Part shown: piece after piece, positions 11,958 through 23,659 of the stretch | Numbering within the stretch: the first letter of the stretch is position 1 | Layout of the letters: each line of letters begins with the position of its first letter | NCBI RefSeq assembly: GCF_050947875.1 | Contig: NC_134569.1 | Coordinates: forward strand, 204,780,127 to 204,844,126 | DNA length: 64,000 nt | Direction: 5' to 3' | Source of the DNA: Dermacentor variabilis | Taxonomy: Eukaryota; Arthropoda; Arachnida; Ixodida; Ixodidae | Program-made: the position numbers and the translations under genes | The notes under the pieces: generated by a model | Seen by the model: the letters and a program-made list of their open reading frames with translations, nothing else | Database searches by the model: none | Told to the model about the DNA's origin: nothing

Positions 11958-12187
11958 AAAAAATTAAATTATGGGGTTTTACGTGCCAAAACCACTTTCT
12001 GATTATGAGGCACGCCGTAGTGGGGGACTCCGGAAATTTCGACCACCTGGGGTTCTTTAACGTGCACCTAAATCTAAGTACACGGGTGTTTTCGCATTTC
12101 GCCCCCCATCGATATGCGGCCGCCGTGGCCGTGGCCGGGGCTCAGCAGCCTACCACCATAGCCACTGAGCAACCACGGCGGGTCAAA
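11958..12187 (-). mobile_element. tRNA-derived SINE (Ruka-like), copy 4, with perfect TSD
   Basis: In minus orientation this is a nearly complete copy with the tRNA-like head at the right end (...GCAACCACGGCGGG) and the tail ACGTAAAACCCCATAAT at the left. It is flanked by a perfect 13-bp direct repeat, AAAATGCTAGGGA, at 11945-11957 and 12188-12200. That repeat shows LINE-mediated retroposition and fixes the ends of the family. Confidence 0.92.
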
Positions 12188-12199
12188 AAAATGCTAGGG

Positions 12200-13565
12200 A
12201 TGAAATTATGGCTGGGAATAACTGAACACGCATGGCAGCTACCTAACAAACGGCGAGAAGTAACTAAGCAGCGCCGGTTCTTTCTGAAATTAGAGGTCTG
12301 CCGTATCGCAGTAACGATCTTTATGGAGTAATAAACGGGGGGCGGGGGTGGGGAATAAAAACGTTCATGGTAATCCAAGACCTTCACGGTCTATTGCGTC
12401 GACTAAATAAGATGTTGTCCGGAATGAAATGAGGGTGCAGGTTTTTTTTTCGGACAGGAACAAGCTGGGCGACATTTCCCGAGTTCTGTACGAGCGCCTC
12501 CGATGGAAAAGAATGTGCGAAAGGCAGAGAGTCCGAAAAAGCGTGGACTAAAATTTCGCGCATGTGTAGGTGGCGGACTCTGCCACATTCCTTTTTCATG
12601 TCGGCGCATTTGCATTGGACAACTACATATCTGCTTGATTATGAGGCTCAAAGAGTACAATTGCCACCTGGGCACTTTAGACGGGCGTCTTATTATTCGC
12701 ATCTTGCATTACATTGTCACAAATGCGGGTACGAACCGCTATTGCAGGACAGTTCGGTTGTATTCAAGCGCCAAGGTGGTTCAACTCGAGAAAATGTTGA
12801 CGCCTTCCATATTAAATAAGTAATGCCACGTGTGTCAAGCATCCTTCGGTGAACTTGTTTGACAGTAACCAGGCGTGTCCTGAAAAATCTTTTCTTGTAT
12901 CGCCCCGTAGTGTCCTTGCCTTAGTTCGGACCTTGTTCGGGCGCACGAGCTTCAGCTTGGTTTTTCTTCGACAATTTTTTTACGGTGGTTAAATTCGGCT
13001 TGTTTAATGAAATAAGCCCCCCCCCCTTATATGGAAGCCTGAAAGTGTATTCAGATAAGGACCGACTAAAGGGGTCCCGACTATGCGTAGTTTTCCGCTA
13101 AGTTTGTTTATGCGGCGGAAAAATATGTCTGTAAAAAGCAATTAACTTTCGCGTTGCAAAACGCCGATTCTTTGCAAAAAAAAAAAAAAAAAGAAATCCT
13201 ATTCCACTAAAGATGGAAAAAACCGTTTTAACAAATCGCAGATATTACAACCTCGAATGCATGCCACTATAAAATGAATTCACTGCACGCCGCCAGAAGA
13301 TTTTCGGTAAAACTTCGTCATCAGTACTATTGGCCCACGGGAAGTAGAATTTTCGTCCCCTACAGTAAGTTTTCGAAAATTTTATTCATTCGAAAGGTAT
13401 TCGTTCACTTATTTATTTTGTTAAAAAATGCCAAACATTCGATTGGAACACTATAGAGACATAAAAAAAACTATTATCCAAGATTTTTCGGAGATTTCGT
13501 AGAATACCAATTCAGGATCGGTAAATGTAGTATTGCAAAAATATGTTACATTATGTTATTTTACT
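12200..13565. other. Unassigned AT-rich DNA
   Basis: Short C and A homopolymers (near 13019 and 13177) and no domain-bearing open frame. Overlapping frames at 12384-12823 on both strands are motif-free. Confidence 0.4.
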
Positions 13566-13571
13566 TGAGAA

Positions 13572-14081
13572 AATCGAGCCCATTTTAAGACCAATGTATG
13601 GTCATCCGAACGATGTGTCTCGTACTAATAATAAAATGAAGATCACGCTCATATTAAATTCTGGACTCATTCTTATTTAGTACTAAAAAAGAGAGACTCA
13701 GATTGTGTATTTCTTGCCTCTTTTTAGCCATGAAATGAGTTGAGCTGAAGTTTCCAGGGCTCCTGCATCCGTTTTCCTGCTACGGTGCGTTGAGTTAGCA
13801 AGCACGCGAAAGCGCGCACAGCAAGCTTGCGAAAACTAGTCGGGCGAACCTATTTTCGGCACTGACTTCTAATTGCATCTGCTACCTCAAATGCTCCCCG
13901 TGTACGTGAACGATGCACCAGTCTAGTGAGAAAGCACGATAACGCCACTGCAGTGGATGAGTTAGTTGGATATGAGGACAGTCGCAAAGCGGGCCACGAA
14001 TATTTTTAATTTTAACATACATGATTATATAAGGCATGCACATCCTTCAACGCCGCAGAGCTACGACTACTTTTTCAACAG
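13572..14081 (+). repeat. Unclassified dispersed repeat, copy A, left part
   Basis: This segment matches the reverse complement of about 24875-25315 over ~440 bp; shared landmarks are GTAGCAAGCACGCG-like and ACTAGTCGGG blocks and GTGAACGATGC. It is interrupted at 14081 by the LINE listed next and resumes at 18958. The class is unknown to me. No protein coding was seen, so it could be a non-autonomous element, an LTR or an untranslated LINE end. Confidence 0.75.
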
Positions 14082-14129
14082 ACAGACAGACAGACAGACA
14101 GACAACGAACTTTATTTAATCCTGAGGAG

Positions 14130-17100
14130 CTACCAGGACCTCCTAACGGGAGGCCATTGTAGCCGCTGCCCGCGCCCACGTAAAGGACAGAACGCCGTGA
14201 TGCTCCGCTCTTTCCTGGGCCCTCTGGATAGCCTGGGCTTGCTTTCGGAGTACCGTGCTGCTGGTGGCTTCCTCCCATTCGGCTTCGCTGGAGAGGAAGT
14301 CGTTAGGCAACGCGGGACATCGCCAGAGCATGTGAGCCATTGAGCAAAAGGTTTCAGTGCAGTCGGGACAACTAGGGTCCACATCCGAGTACATCCTACT
14401 GAGGAATCCCCGCGACGGGAAAGATCCCGTCTGCAGCATTCTAAGTGTAGCTGACTGACCTCTACTGAGCTTCGGGTGAGGCAGAGGATAAATTCTCCGA
14501 CCAAGTAGGGATTTCATTAAATGTGAGGAGTGGATCGTTCTGCTGAAGCCCTTCCTGCCCCTCCGGAGCCTCCAGACCGTCGCGGCGCGTGAGTTCTCGC
14601 GCACGGTCGTGGGCAAGCTCGCTGAGGTTTGGGAATCCCTCGAGAACGTTCGTCCCCATGTGTGCGGGGAACCACGTGATAAAATGAAAACCGGGGTAAG
14701 CCCTTTTCTCTAAAATAGAGGCCGCTTCTCGTGCGAGGTTACCCGACTCGAAAGCTCTGATTACGTCTCTCGAGTCGGTGTAAATGTAGGAACGCTCTGT
14801 ATCACACAAGGCCAGCGCAACCGCAATTTGCTCTGCTATACTCGCGGTGGCCGCTCTGACCGAGGCCGAGGACCGAAGCACCCCGCGCCCGTCTACAACC
14901 AACAGCGCGAACACTCTCCTGTTCCCGTACTGCGCCGCATCGACAAAGAGCGCGGAGTCTCTGTCATCTCTAACTTTCTTCAATATGGCTCGCGCACGGG
15001 CTTTACGTCTACCCTCGTTATGCTGAGGATGTACGTTCCGCGGGAAGGGCCTTACCAGGTAGGTCGCCCTCGTTTCTCGTGTCAATGTTATACGCCGGTC
15101 CTCCATTATCCTAGGAGCCATGCCAACCTCGTCGAGAATTCGCCTGCCAGCTTGGGTCGAGATAGCCTAACCACCTGGGCAGTGACCTGTGCCTCTATAA
15201 TCTCGTCTATGTTATTGTGCATACCGAGTTGATCTAGCCTGTCGGAGCCCGTGGCAATAGGCAAGCCGAGCACTTTCTTGATGCTCTTGCGCATGAGTGT
15301 ATTTAATTTGGTCTTTTCCGTTTTTGTCCACACTAGAGCTGACGCGACATAGTTAATATGGCTCATGAGGAACGCGTTGTACATCCGAAGGAGGTTGTCT
15401 TCACCTAACCCCTTCTTTTGGTTGGACACCCTAGCAATTAGCCGCAACATATTCTCTGTTTTGGCTGTAACGTGGGTAATTGTTCTGGCATTACAGCCCC
15501 TCGCGTCTATGAGCAGGCCTAGGATCTTAACTGAGTCGACTCTGGGAATTTTCTGCCCATTATTCGCGTATAATGCCACGGGTAGCTGGTTGAGGGGTGT
15601 CAGACCCCGAACCCCTTGCCTTGCGGGTCTGTAAAGCAACAGCTCCGATTTACTCGTAGACAGCTTGAGACCCGTGTCCGCGAGGTAAGCCTCCGTCTCG
15701 TCCAAGGCCGCTTGTAGAGCTTGCTCCATTTCAGCTAGGGAGCCCCCTGGGCACCAGATCGTGATGTCATCTGCATAAAGTGCGTGACCTATGCCCTGGA
15801 GGCCGTCCAGCCTATCTGATAAACCCTTCATGACTATATTGAAGAGCAGTGGCGAGATGACTGATCCCTGAGGGGTACCCCGAGCTCCCAATTCGTACAC
15901 ACTCGACCGAATCTGCCCCACCTGAATAGTAGCAGTTCTATTCATGAGAAAGGACCTGACGAAGGCCTGGAATTTGACTCCCAGGCCTATCCCGGCCGTG
16001 GCTTGCAGAATGCATCTATGAAACACTGTGTCGAACGCCTTAGTGAGATCCAGGGCGAGAATCCCTCTCACGTCGGGTGCCGCTATCAAAGATTTGCTTC
16101 CTTAGCATTAGCATAACCTCCTGCGTCGATAGGCCGGGCCGAAAACCAACCATATTATGTGGGAAGAGGTTTTTGCGCTCTATGTACCCGGAAACCCTGT
16201 TCAAGATCGCGTGCTCCGCTACCTTGCCTATGCACGAGGTTAGTGATATTGGCCTCATGTTGTCCAAATGAAGAGGTTTTCCTGGTTCAGGGATGAGTGT
16301 CACTATAGCCGACCTCCATCCGTCAGGCACCTGTCCTGTCTCCCATACCCTGTTGACCTCCTTAGTAAGTAGTTCCACTGCTTTATCGTCCAGGTTTCGT
16401 AATAGCCTGTTAGAAACTTTATCCGGACCCGGAGCCGATCTGCTGTTTAAATTGTAGATCACCGCCCTGATCTCTGATTCTGTGAAAGGCGCGTCCAGTT
16501 CCTCTACCGTCGCGCACTCGATCTGCGGATAATCCTCTTCCTGCGTCGGCCCTATAGGAAGGTATCTATCTGCGATCGCATTCAAAAGTTACTCTTCAGT
16601 ACCTCCCTCCTGTTTGTGCCGGTGTATGACTTTACTAAGCGTTTGCCTTTGATTATGCTTTGTCTGCGCGTCACCCAGGAGGTGCTTGAGGAGGTTCCAC
16701 TTGCCTCCTGAGCGCATGGACCCGTCTACTGCCGCGCAGACATCGTCCCATTGTAGCCTATTGAGCTCCGCACAATATCTCTCAATCTCTCTATTAAGCT
16801 CCGCAACCTTTTTCCTCAGCCTACGATTTAACCTTTGTGTTTTCCATCTCATCAGAATGGACGATATCGCCTCCAACAGATGCGCTAGGTGCGGATCCAT
16901 TCTTGGGACCTCCGCTTCTGTTTGTACTACCTTAGTAGCCTTCTCGACGTCCTCTGTTAGCGATTCGACAGCCTCGTCAAACGAGGAAAATGTGCTCGTT
17001 CGCTCCTTCCTAAGTTTCCTGAACTCCTCCCAGTCCGTGACTCGAAACACCCTGGCCGGTCGGGCTTCCACCGTTAATGTTACCGCTACTATGAAGTGGT

Positions 17101-17748
17101 CACTGCCCAGGTTCTCCTGCTTATTGGCCCACGTTGCGTTACCTACGTTCCTTACGCAGGTCAAATCAGGCGTTGTGTCTCGCGCAACTGACGTGCCCAG
17201 CCTAGTGCGGAACCCTGGGTCCGTGATTACCGAAAACGCAAGATTATCCAGGATCCTCGCCAGGTTCTCTCCTTTTGCAGTCCGTCTGACGTAGCCCCAT
17301 GCATTATGAGGGACGTTAAAGTCCCCAGCAACTATCAGAGGAGAGTGTTTGGCTATCGAAGTCGCCTTCCTAAGCAGGGAGTTAAACGTCTGTCTCTGGT
17401 CCGACGGCGGGCTATAGACATTAAGCACAAAGACGCTCTGCTTGAGACGCCCGTGCGGTATAACCTCCACGAAAAGGGCCTCCATCTTACCCCGTCCAGA
17501 TTGGATTGGATGTTCAATAAAGGCTAGATTTTTTTGATCATCGTAGCTAGTCCTCTGCCTCCCTCGTTCCTGACCGACACAGTGTTGAAGCCAGAAAGGG
17601 TAGGGTCGTCACATAGTGTTTCCTGTAATAACAAAATCTGCGGTTTTTCCACCTCATTCGCCAAAAGTTGCCGTAGCGGAGCCTTGCGCCTTTGAAAACT
17701 AGCGCAGTTCCACTGCCATATTACCAGCTCTTTGTGATCGCCCGCCAT
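14130..17748 (-). pseudogene. LINE ORF2: endonuclease-RT-RNase H polyprotein, broken
   Basis: The start ATG at 17748 opens MAGDHKELVIWQWNC, a typical endonuclease-exonuclease-phosphatase (APE-like) start. Further endonuclease motifs are LLQETL, AGDFNVPHNAWGY and GSDHFIVAV. The reverse transcriptase lies at ~16500-15100, with SAPGPDKVSN, LDLTKAFDTV, GTPQGSVISPLL and the catalytic YADDITIW. RNase H (~15000-14600) has FVDAAQ, YTDSRDVIRAF and AHDRARELT. A C-terminal CCHC-like motif CPDCTETF...HMLWRCPAL follows. Reading is broken by frameshifts near 17520, 16085 and 15115 and near 14500, and by an in-frame stop near 16590. In life it would nick target DNA and prime cDNA synthesis; RNase H plus gag zinc knuckles place it near the I superfamily. 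Confidence 0.92.
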
Positions 17749-17850
17749 GATGCTACAACAACATACCTTGCTCCACAGCCGGAGCAACCTCGGAGTGAAT
17801 CACTGCCTTGCTTTGCGCTCGGACCTTGGCTTTGGCCTTAATCGCCGCCT

Positions 17851-18957
17851 TTATTCTAGTACGGTCACTCTTCGGACCAAAAGCTTTACGCTTTCCTGAT
17901 TTTCTTCTCTCATCCTAAGTAGTTCCTCCAACATCTTTCTTTGCTGGACGTCTCCCTCAGACGTTTCCGAGTCACTCTCGTCGTTAGGAAGGGGGGCCTT
18001 GCGCTTTGCTTTAGTGAGCCCTACGCGGGGCATATGTTCGACTACCTGTGGCGTCTGGTCGCACGCCTCTATTTCAAAGGACTTTGGGTTTGCCTTGGCG
18101 GCTTTGAGTCGGCGTACCTCCTCTCTAAGCTCCTTAACTTCCTTAAGTAATGCGTCCGCGTGCGACCTACTACCATGCTCTGGCGAAGCCGACCGCGTTA
18201 CCTCCGTGGGTCTCTGTAGCGCCTTCTTCTTCTTCCCTTTGACACGATCCGCCCAGGTAGGCTCCTCCTGGATCCGCACGCTGGACACCGAGCGCCCTCT
18301 TGATCTGGAGCGCTGCCTGATTGCACCGCGCTTCTGCGCAGCTGGCGTGCGAGAGCGGCTTCTTTCGGTGCTACGCTCCTGCACAGCTGGCGTACGCGAG
18401 CGGCTCCTGCCGCCCGCCGTGATGACGTCGGTTCCCAGCTTCAGCTGCTCGGCGCGTCGACGCCGCTGCCGCCGTCTTCTTCTGACAATATATGGAATTT
18501 GAAATTTGTCCCTACACTCTTTGGCCGCTGTGGGGTGCGGGCCACCGCACAACGTGCATTGCGGATCGCACTGGTGATCTTCCGCCGGCGATCGTTTGCC
18601 GCAGGTGCGACACCATTTGCTTCCAGGGTTGGGACACACGTCAGCCCGGTGTCCCAGTCCTCCGCAACTGTAGCAGACTTCCAGCGAAACATGCTCGCGC
18701 CACATGCCACGTAGTTGGGCACCCTCATTCCCTCGAAAAGCACCACCACCGCTGTAGTGTTCTTGATTCGCCTGGCCTCCAAAGCGCCCGCATTCCGATT
18801 ATTTACAATTCTCGCTCTGAGTTGAGCCTCGATGACTTCCACGTCGACTCCTCTTATGACTCCTCTACACGTATTCTCGGGTGGGGCCAGGTACGCCGCC
18901 ACCCCAAACGTGCCTTCACCGAGCCTGATTTGCTGCACTCGGGTGTACGCGTCCGCG
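17851..18957 (-). pseudogene. LINE ORF1 (gag-like), 5'-truncated
   Basis: This is a nucleic-acid-binding protein with CCHC zinc knuckles. CYSCGGLGHRADVC is followed by CRTCGKRSPAEDHQC and CTLCGGPHPTAAKEC, then by basic and Arg/Ser-rich segments (RRRRRQRRRRAEQ, RSRSRTPA repeats) and a C-terminal coiled region. The N-terminal part reads ...VRIRLGEGTFGVAAYL-like sequence in a second frame, so a single-base shift lies near 18700. The N-terminus is missing because the LINE was truncated on insertion. Longer open reading across 18958 runs into flanking repeat and is not real protein. Confidence 0.88.
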
Positions 18958-19065
18958 TACTTTTTCAACAGTTCTTTTTTTCTTCTCAAGCAAGAAATCC
19001 TAACTGAGACAAAGTGCAAGAATTTGGTTAACAAGTCGCAAAACGTGCAAACTTCGAAAGTGAGT
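18958..19065 (+). repeat. Unclassified dispersed repeat, copy A, right part
   Basis: After the target duplication, the sequence TCAAGCAAGAAATCCTAACT... and AACAAGTCGCAAAACG matches the reverse complement of ~24745-24830. This is the continuation of the repeat that starts at 13572, displaced by the LINE. Confidence 0.7.
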
Positions 19066-19069
19066 GGTA

Positions 19070-20550
19070 TAGAGAACACAGTTTTCCACACGTTAACCCT
19101 TTTGCTTCACATCTGTACCACCTCTCACACTGAATAAAGGCGAACTGAACTTAATTAATATTCGTCCGATAGCATGGGAAAAGGTTATAGGGTTATTCGG
19201 GCGTTTTTTTAACGCGCTTTGGTTTAAGGGTTCAACTTCAAATTTCATTTTGCTCCGTTGTTCGTCAGCTGCTACAAAATAAAAAAAATAGAGAATTCAC
19301 GAATTTTGCTAGAAACTAGATAACAAATTACAAAAAGAGGGCACAAAAAGTAAAGCCTGCGCCTATCTTTTTGACTAAATAAAGAAATTTCCAACTTCTG
19401 TGGGTACTTCAGTAACGTGTTTTGACGAACTTCTTCCCATAATGTGTTGCTAACTCTTCTAATAAAAAGATGTATTCTATGTAGAGTAGGAATAATGATT
19501 CCCTTCACTTATCACGGTCAATGGCGTACTTATCCTGATTTTGTTTATAAAGCAACCAACTTCATGGAGCCTGGATTTGATCGCAATAAAGCAGAGCCAG
19601 CCCGAGCATTATCGTAGTACAGGTTTCTGTCGAAGCTATCACGGGGCTAATAGAGGTTGACTAATTATCATTCGCAACGTGGCTTGAAAGGGAGGTTGTG
19701 AGACAGTCATATGAAAGCGTAAGAGCCGCAGCTTGAGGTCTAACATTTCTAAAATAGTTTATTTGGATTGTCCACAACCACTAATAATCAGTTGGTTAAT
19801 GAAGTTTTGCAGAATGCAGGTTCACTACTTCATCCATTATGTGTGTGCGCACTAAGCTAACTACAAAGAATTTCCCCAGTGAGATATTACGTTCTGCCAC
19901 ATGCAGGTTGTCTGAATTTCTTGCGCCTGCCTGACATATATAGGTTTTTATTTCTTCCGTTCTCTGAAGGATTCTACTTCATCATCATCATGTGCAGTAA
20001 GAAAACGGTTTTAAGTTTGCCATCTACACTGTTGTTCGCAAAATACTTGCCCTCAATAATTCTCTTAAGAACACTTGAATAACAAGCATTATCTCCTTGT
20101 TGGTCTTAAACAACGCAGTTCTTATTGATGCTAGTGAGATCACCAAAAACTATGCTCCTGTATATTTCAGTTCTGTCCAAAGACTTGTTGCGAAACGTGT
20201 TTCATACACACACGTAAAATGTTTAGAGTTACATCTTCTTTCTTAAATTACCATCAAAATTGGTTTTAAATCCGCCAATTATGCCATGTCTTTCAAAAAA
20301 AGAAGATTCCCCGTTTTTTTTCGCACCGTGCTCAGAGTAATTAAATTCAAATTGCCTTAATTCCGTGTCCGAGGGGGTATAGATGTGGAATGAAAGAGTT
20401 AACGTACTTCTCTATAATATGTCATTCTATAGTTTGCAAGGTTGTTAAATTTAACAGAAAGAAATGACCACAGTCCCTAATTTATTAGTCGATGAAAAAA
20501 AAAAGAACAGTGTCTGACGATTATGAGAAGTCTTCCTCTCTTAATTATTA
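19070..20550. other. Unassigned AT-rich DNA
   Basis: No domain-bearing open frame was recognised. Frames at 19272-19508 and 19879-20082 are short and motif-free. Confidence 0.4.
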
Positions 20551-20559
20551 TTTCAAACC

Positions 20560-22215
20560 CGTGTTTTCTTCCGCCAACACTAGTCCACATCCTGAAATGC
20601 ATGAATAGCCTACGAGAATAGGCCCATAATTACTGTCACTTATAATGGTGTTTTGAAGCTCCCATTTCTAATATAAAAAATACATCTGCTGGAGGTCCTG
20701 ACTCTATCCCGTTTCGGCTAACCAACGCTTGCTGTCACGCAATTGTTTTTTTCTTAGTTGTTTAATAAATCATCACACAGCTGTTAAATTGGAAGATAAT
20801 AAAAAGTAGCTGATGTAGTGCCAATTCATATAAGTAGTCTCTAAAATACAGTACAGAACTACAGGCTCATTCCTCTGACATTCGTGGGCTGCAAAATAAT
20901 TGAAGACGTTATCTGCAGTACGTACAGTTAACTGGTAGAATTCTGCGATAATCTGTTTTACTCTTTCCACTTAGGTTACCAGGTAGTCTCGATCCCGGTC
21001 ATGGCGGTCGCATTTCGATGGGGGCGAAATGCGAAAACACCCCTGTACGTCGATTTAAGGAGCCCCAGGTGGTCCAAACTTCCGGAGTCCTCCACTATGC
21101 CGTGAGTCCTTCACTACGTAAAGCCCCATAATTTTTTACCAGGTAGACTGTGTATCTTTGGACTTCATAAAGGCATTTGACACAGTTCATCATGCCTTAC
21201 TGCTACATAAATGATCGTGTCTCTGCATTCGTCCTGCTATAGTCGATTGGGTGAGAAATTATTTTACTGGGTTAACGCAGCATGTCTTCATCAACGAAGC
21301 TAAATCAACTGGTGTTACTGTAACTTCTACCTGCCCCATGGGTCGGTTTTGGGATAGTTGTTATTTTTTGTTTGTATAAATGATATTCTTCAAGGGCTTA
21401 GTGCAACATGCGATGATATGCAGAAGACTGCGTCATATATAAAGATATACAAAATGATCATTACGTTAGCTGCCTACAGAGTGACTTAAACACAATTCAA
21501 GGTTGGTGCTAGAATATTCACATGTATTAAAGAGTGCAGAATGTAAACTAGTGTCTTTCACCCGTAAACGACTCCCCGTGAGATTCTTTTATAATTTCGA
21601 TGGACTGCATCTTGAATGGGTTGAACAATACAAATATGTTGAAGTCTACTTAGCCGAAGATGTGACCTGAAATAGACATATTAATTATCTGACTTTATTA
21701 TCACCGAGAATCCTCAACCTCATTAGGCGTAATTTTCATAAAGCCTCCGAAAGTGTAAAAGAGCAGCTTTACAACACAAATATTCGAATAGTACTCTATA
21801 GTACGCTTGTGGCGCCTTGGCACCCTCAGACCTCTTATCCTATAGACACACTTGAAGACATTAGAAATCGCGCTGCCAGGTTTGTTTATGGAAATTACAA
21901 ATTGTACAGCGGTATTACACTAATTAAAGAAACTTTGGCTAGTAAACACTACTATAAGGCCGCTTAGTAAAGAACTGAGGCTCTTATTGCCCAATTTACT
22001 CTGGTCTCACAGCAACAAAAAGGAAATTGTAAATTTTGCGGCCCTATTTCATTTCGTTGCGAAGTAATGAATAGTTTAAAATTCTTGAGATACGCTGTTC
22101 CACTGATGTTCCGCATATCATCTTTCCTTATTACTTCGACGAACAGGAATAAGCTCCCTAAGAGTATTGTTCAATGTTATATGTGCGGAGTTTCGATCGG
22201 TTTTATTGTCTAACC
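20560..22215 (+). pseudogene. CR1-like LINE remnant (RT and C-terminal region)
   Basis: Reading across frames gives reverse-transcriptase landmarks in order: SAGGPDSIPFRL near 20680, a residual region near 20850, VDCVSLDFIKAFDTVHHALL at 21140, then a decayed GVPQGS region. The C-terminal part has SPRILNLIRRNFHKAS and LPKSIVQCYM near 22150. The frame is riddled with stops. A SINE at 20987-21135 interrupts the RT; removing it restores LGYQ-VDCVSLDF in frame. The CR1/Jockey-type assignment is from motif memory. Confidence 0.8.
20987..21135 (+). mobile_element. 5'-truncated Ruka-like SINE inside a LINE
   Basis: The copy starts just upstream of the B-box region (CTCGATCCCGG) and runs to the usual tail GTAAAGCCCCATAATT. 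It is flanked by a perfect 11-bp repeat TTACCAGGTAG at 20976-20986 and 21136-21146. The tRNA A box is missing, so this copy could not be transcribed from its own promoter. Confidence 0.92.
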
Positions 22216-22400
22216 TCTTGTAAGCGCGTATCGGCGCTTCGTGCGATAATCGATTCTTTAGTTTTCTAAGACGTAAAGGCGTCCGCGAGCCTGTTGCCAC
22301 GCTGTTTACAGTGGAGCTGTTGTAGGCAAGGTTCTGGCGGCTCGTTTTGTGCGTAGAACGATCGCGTAGACCGAGCGGGCAGAACAGAAACTGCTGCAGC

Positions 22401-22403
<3 letters not shown>

Positions 22404-22476
<73 letters not shown>

Positions 22477-22486
22477 ATATATATAT
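22404..22486. repeat. (AT)n microsatellite, left
   Basis: A long run of alternating AT, interrupted by GTCATAT, forms the left side of an inverted-repeat block. Poly-(Ile-Tyr) open frames over it are artefacts. Confidence 0.95.
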
Positions 22487-22493
22487 ATATATA

Positions 22494-22762
22494 GTCATAT
22501 CCTAAGAAGCCAGCAAACACTGACACCAAGGACAACATAGGGGAAATTACTTGTGCAAATTAAAGTAGATGAAAAAACTCGCTGCAGGTGGGAACCGAAC
22601 CCAGAGCCGTCGCAACCTTCGGTTCCCACCTGCGGCGAGTTGTTTTTTCATCCACTTTAATTTCCATTAATTTATCGCGTCTTTATTTTCATTTATTAAG
22701 CAGAAGTAATTTCCCCTATGTTGTCCTTGGTGTCAGTGTTTGTTGGCTTCTTATGATATGAC
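22494..22762. repeat. Inverted-repeat element between AT microsatellites
   Basis: The left arm starts GTCATATCCTAAGAAGCCAG and the right arm ends GGCTTCTTATGATATGAC. The arms pair over ~58 bp at the outside (22494-22550 with 22705-22762) and ~45 bp at the inside (about 22557-22600 with 22618-22663), with a longer loop on the right. GGTGGGAACCGAACCCAGAG at 22590 is tRNA-like when read on the minus strand. A non-autonomous element is likely; its type is not determined. Confidence 0.7.
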
Positions 22763-22805
22763 TAATAAAAATCGGGCCCCTTGGTTAACCCCCTTCTTTC
22801 TCGTT

Positions 22806-22818
22806 TATATATATATAT

Positions 22819-22910
<92 letters not shown>
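22806..22910. repeat. (AT)n microsatellite, right
   Basis: About 50 AT units with one AG interruption follow the right arm of the inverted repeat, mirroring the left microsatellite. Confidence 0.95.
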
Positions 22911-22912
<2 letters not shown>

Positions 22913-23074
22913 GTACACCGAGCGTATGTATCGCCGTATGTGGTATGATAAGAAAAACATTGTAATAAAAGGAGTTAAAACGGAAGAGACCCGGGAACTA
23001 TGGGCCGCGGGTTGACGTCACGGGCTGCATAGGCAAACCAGGTAACCTTATCTCAGTTCCCTTCCAGCCGTGCA

Positions 23075-23272
23075 ATGGGGAGGCCTCGTGCGATGAGGAC
23101 AGCGGAAGAACAGCACGCCTACGAAGAACACCGTTGTGATCAGAAGCGGGAGTGTGCGCGGCGACGGCGGGCAGCATGTAACATGGACGAAGATGGCGCC
23201 GCAAACGCCAAGCGTGTACACCTTTGGTTGGATCACCCTTACCGATTCCACGCCTGTCGCAATTGTGGATGA
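23075..23272 (+). CDS. Small basic hypothetical ORF with AT-hook-like start
   Basis: The 65-codon frame starts MGRPRAMRTAEEQHAYEE and continues with a highly basic stretch (KRECARRRRAAC). GRPR is the core of an AT-hook. The composition recalls short N-terminal segments of repetitive arthropod transposon proteins, but I cannot assign a family and see no downstream domain. It may be a fragment or chance; no start context or splice site could be established. Confidence 0.3.
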   Translation: MGRPRAMRTAEEQHAYEEHRCDQKRECARRRRAACNMDEDGAANAKRVHLWLDHPYRFHACRNCG

Positions 23273-23659
23273 TTTCAGCGTAGACGTGTTTCGGCCAGAA
23301 GGAAAGTGGTTCGGGGCGTAACTTTTGGAAAGGTTCGGCACGCAATGTTGCGCAAACTTCGGTGTGCTCACGACGCGTTGTCGGTCGTGTATACACCTCG
23401 CATTGGCCAAGAACTTTTTCCTGTGTCACCACAGAGCCACTGTCCGTATATAATCGTATATCATAGCGATTATAAAGCGACAGTCACCTTGCTGACAAAA
23501 TAGTAAATACGAAAAAAAAGCCAATAAAAGAAGGTTAAAAAAAAGCATTGAGTATGCAATTTAAAAATAAACAACAACGAAAAATCGTGAAAAAATGAAA
23601 TTCATTGCGGTATGTCTTTCATTTACAATCAACATATTTATTATCAACATACCAACAGG

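Larger units (their letters stand above)
14082..18957 (-). mobile_element. 5'-truncated I-like LINE inserted in copy A
   Basis: Minus-strand non-LTR retrotransposon, ~4.88 kb, with a partial ORF1 (gag) and ORF2 (endonuclease, RT, RNase H). Its 3' end carries AATAAAG and a (GTCT)n tail at 14082-14105. A 14-bp direct repeat TACTTTTTCAACAG lies at 14068-14081 and 18958-18971. Removing the element rejoins the flanks in the order found in the second copy of the host repeat at 24.8-25.3 kb. The 5' end is cut inside ORF1. Both ORFs carry frameshifts, so it is dead. Confidence 0.93.

Noticed and set aside
11894..12331. 145-codon open frame
   Set aside because: Most of it is a SINE read through; equivalent frames occur at 5574-5870 and 51054-51425 for the same reason.
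18441..19091. ORF1 extended upstream to 19091 as a longer gag with a hydrophobic start
   Set aside because: The target duplication at 18958-18971 shows that sequence beyond 18957 is the flanking repeat, not LINE.
22266..22538. Open frame with Ile-Tyr repeats resembling a membrane segment
   Set aside because: Translation of the (AT)n microsatellite.
22557..22663. A tRNA gene read from GGTTCGGTTCCC on the minus strand
   Set aside because: Only a B-box-like motif is present; no A box at proper spacing or cloverleaf could be drawn.
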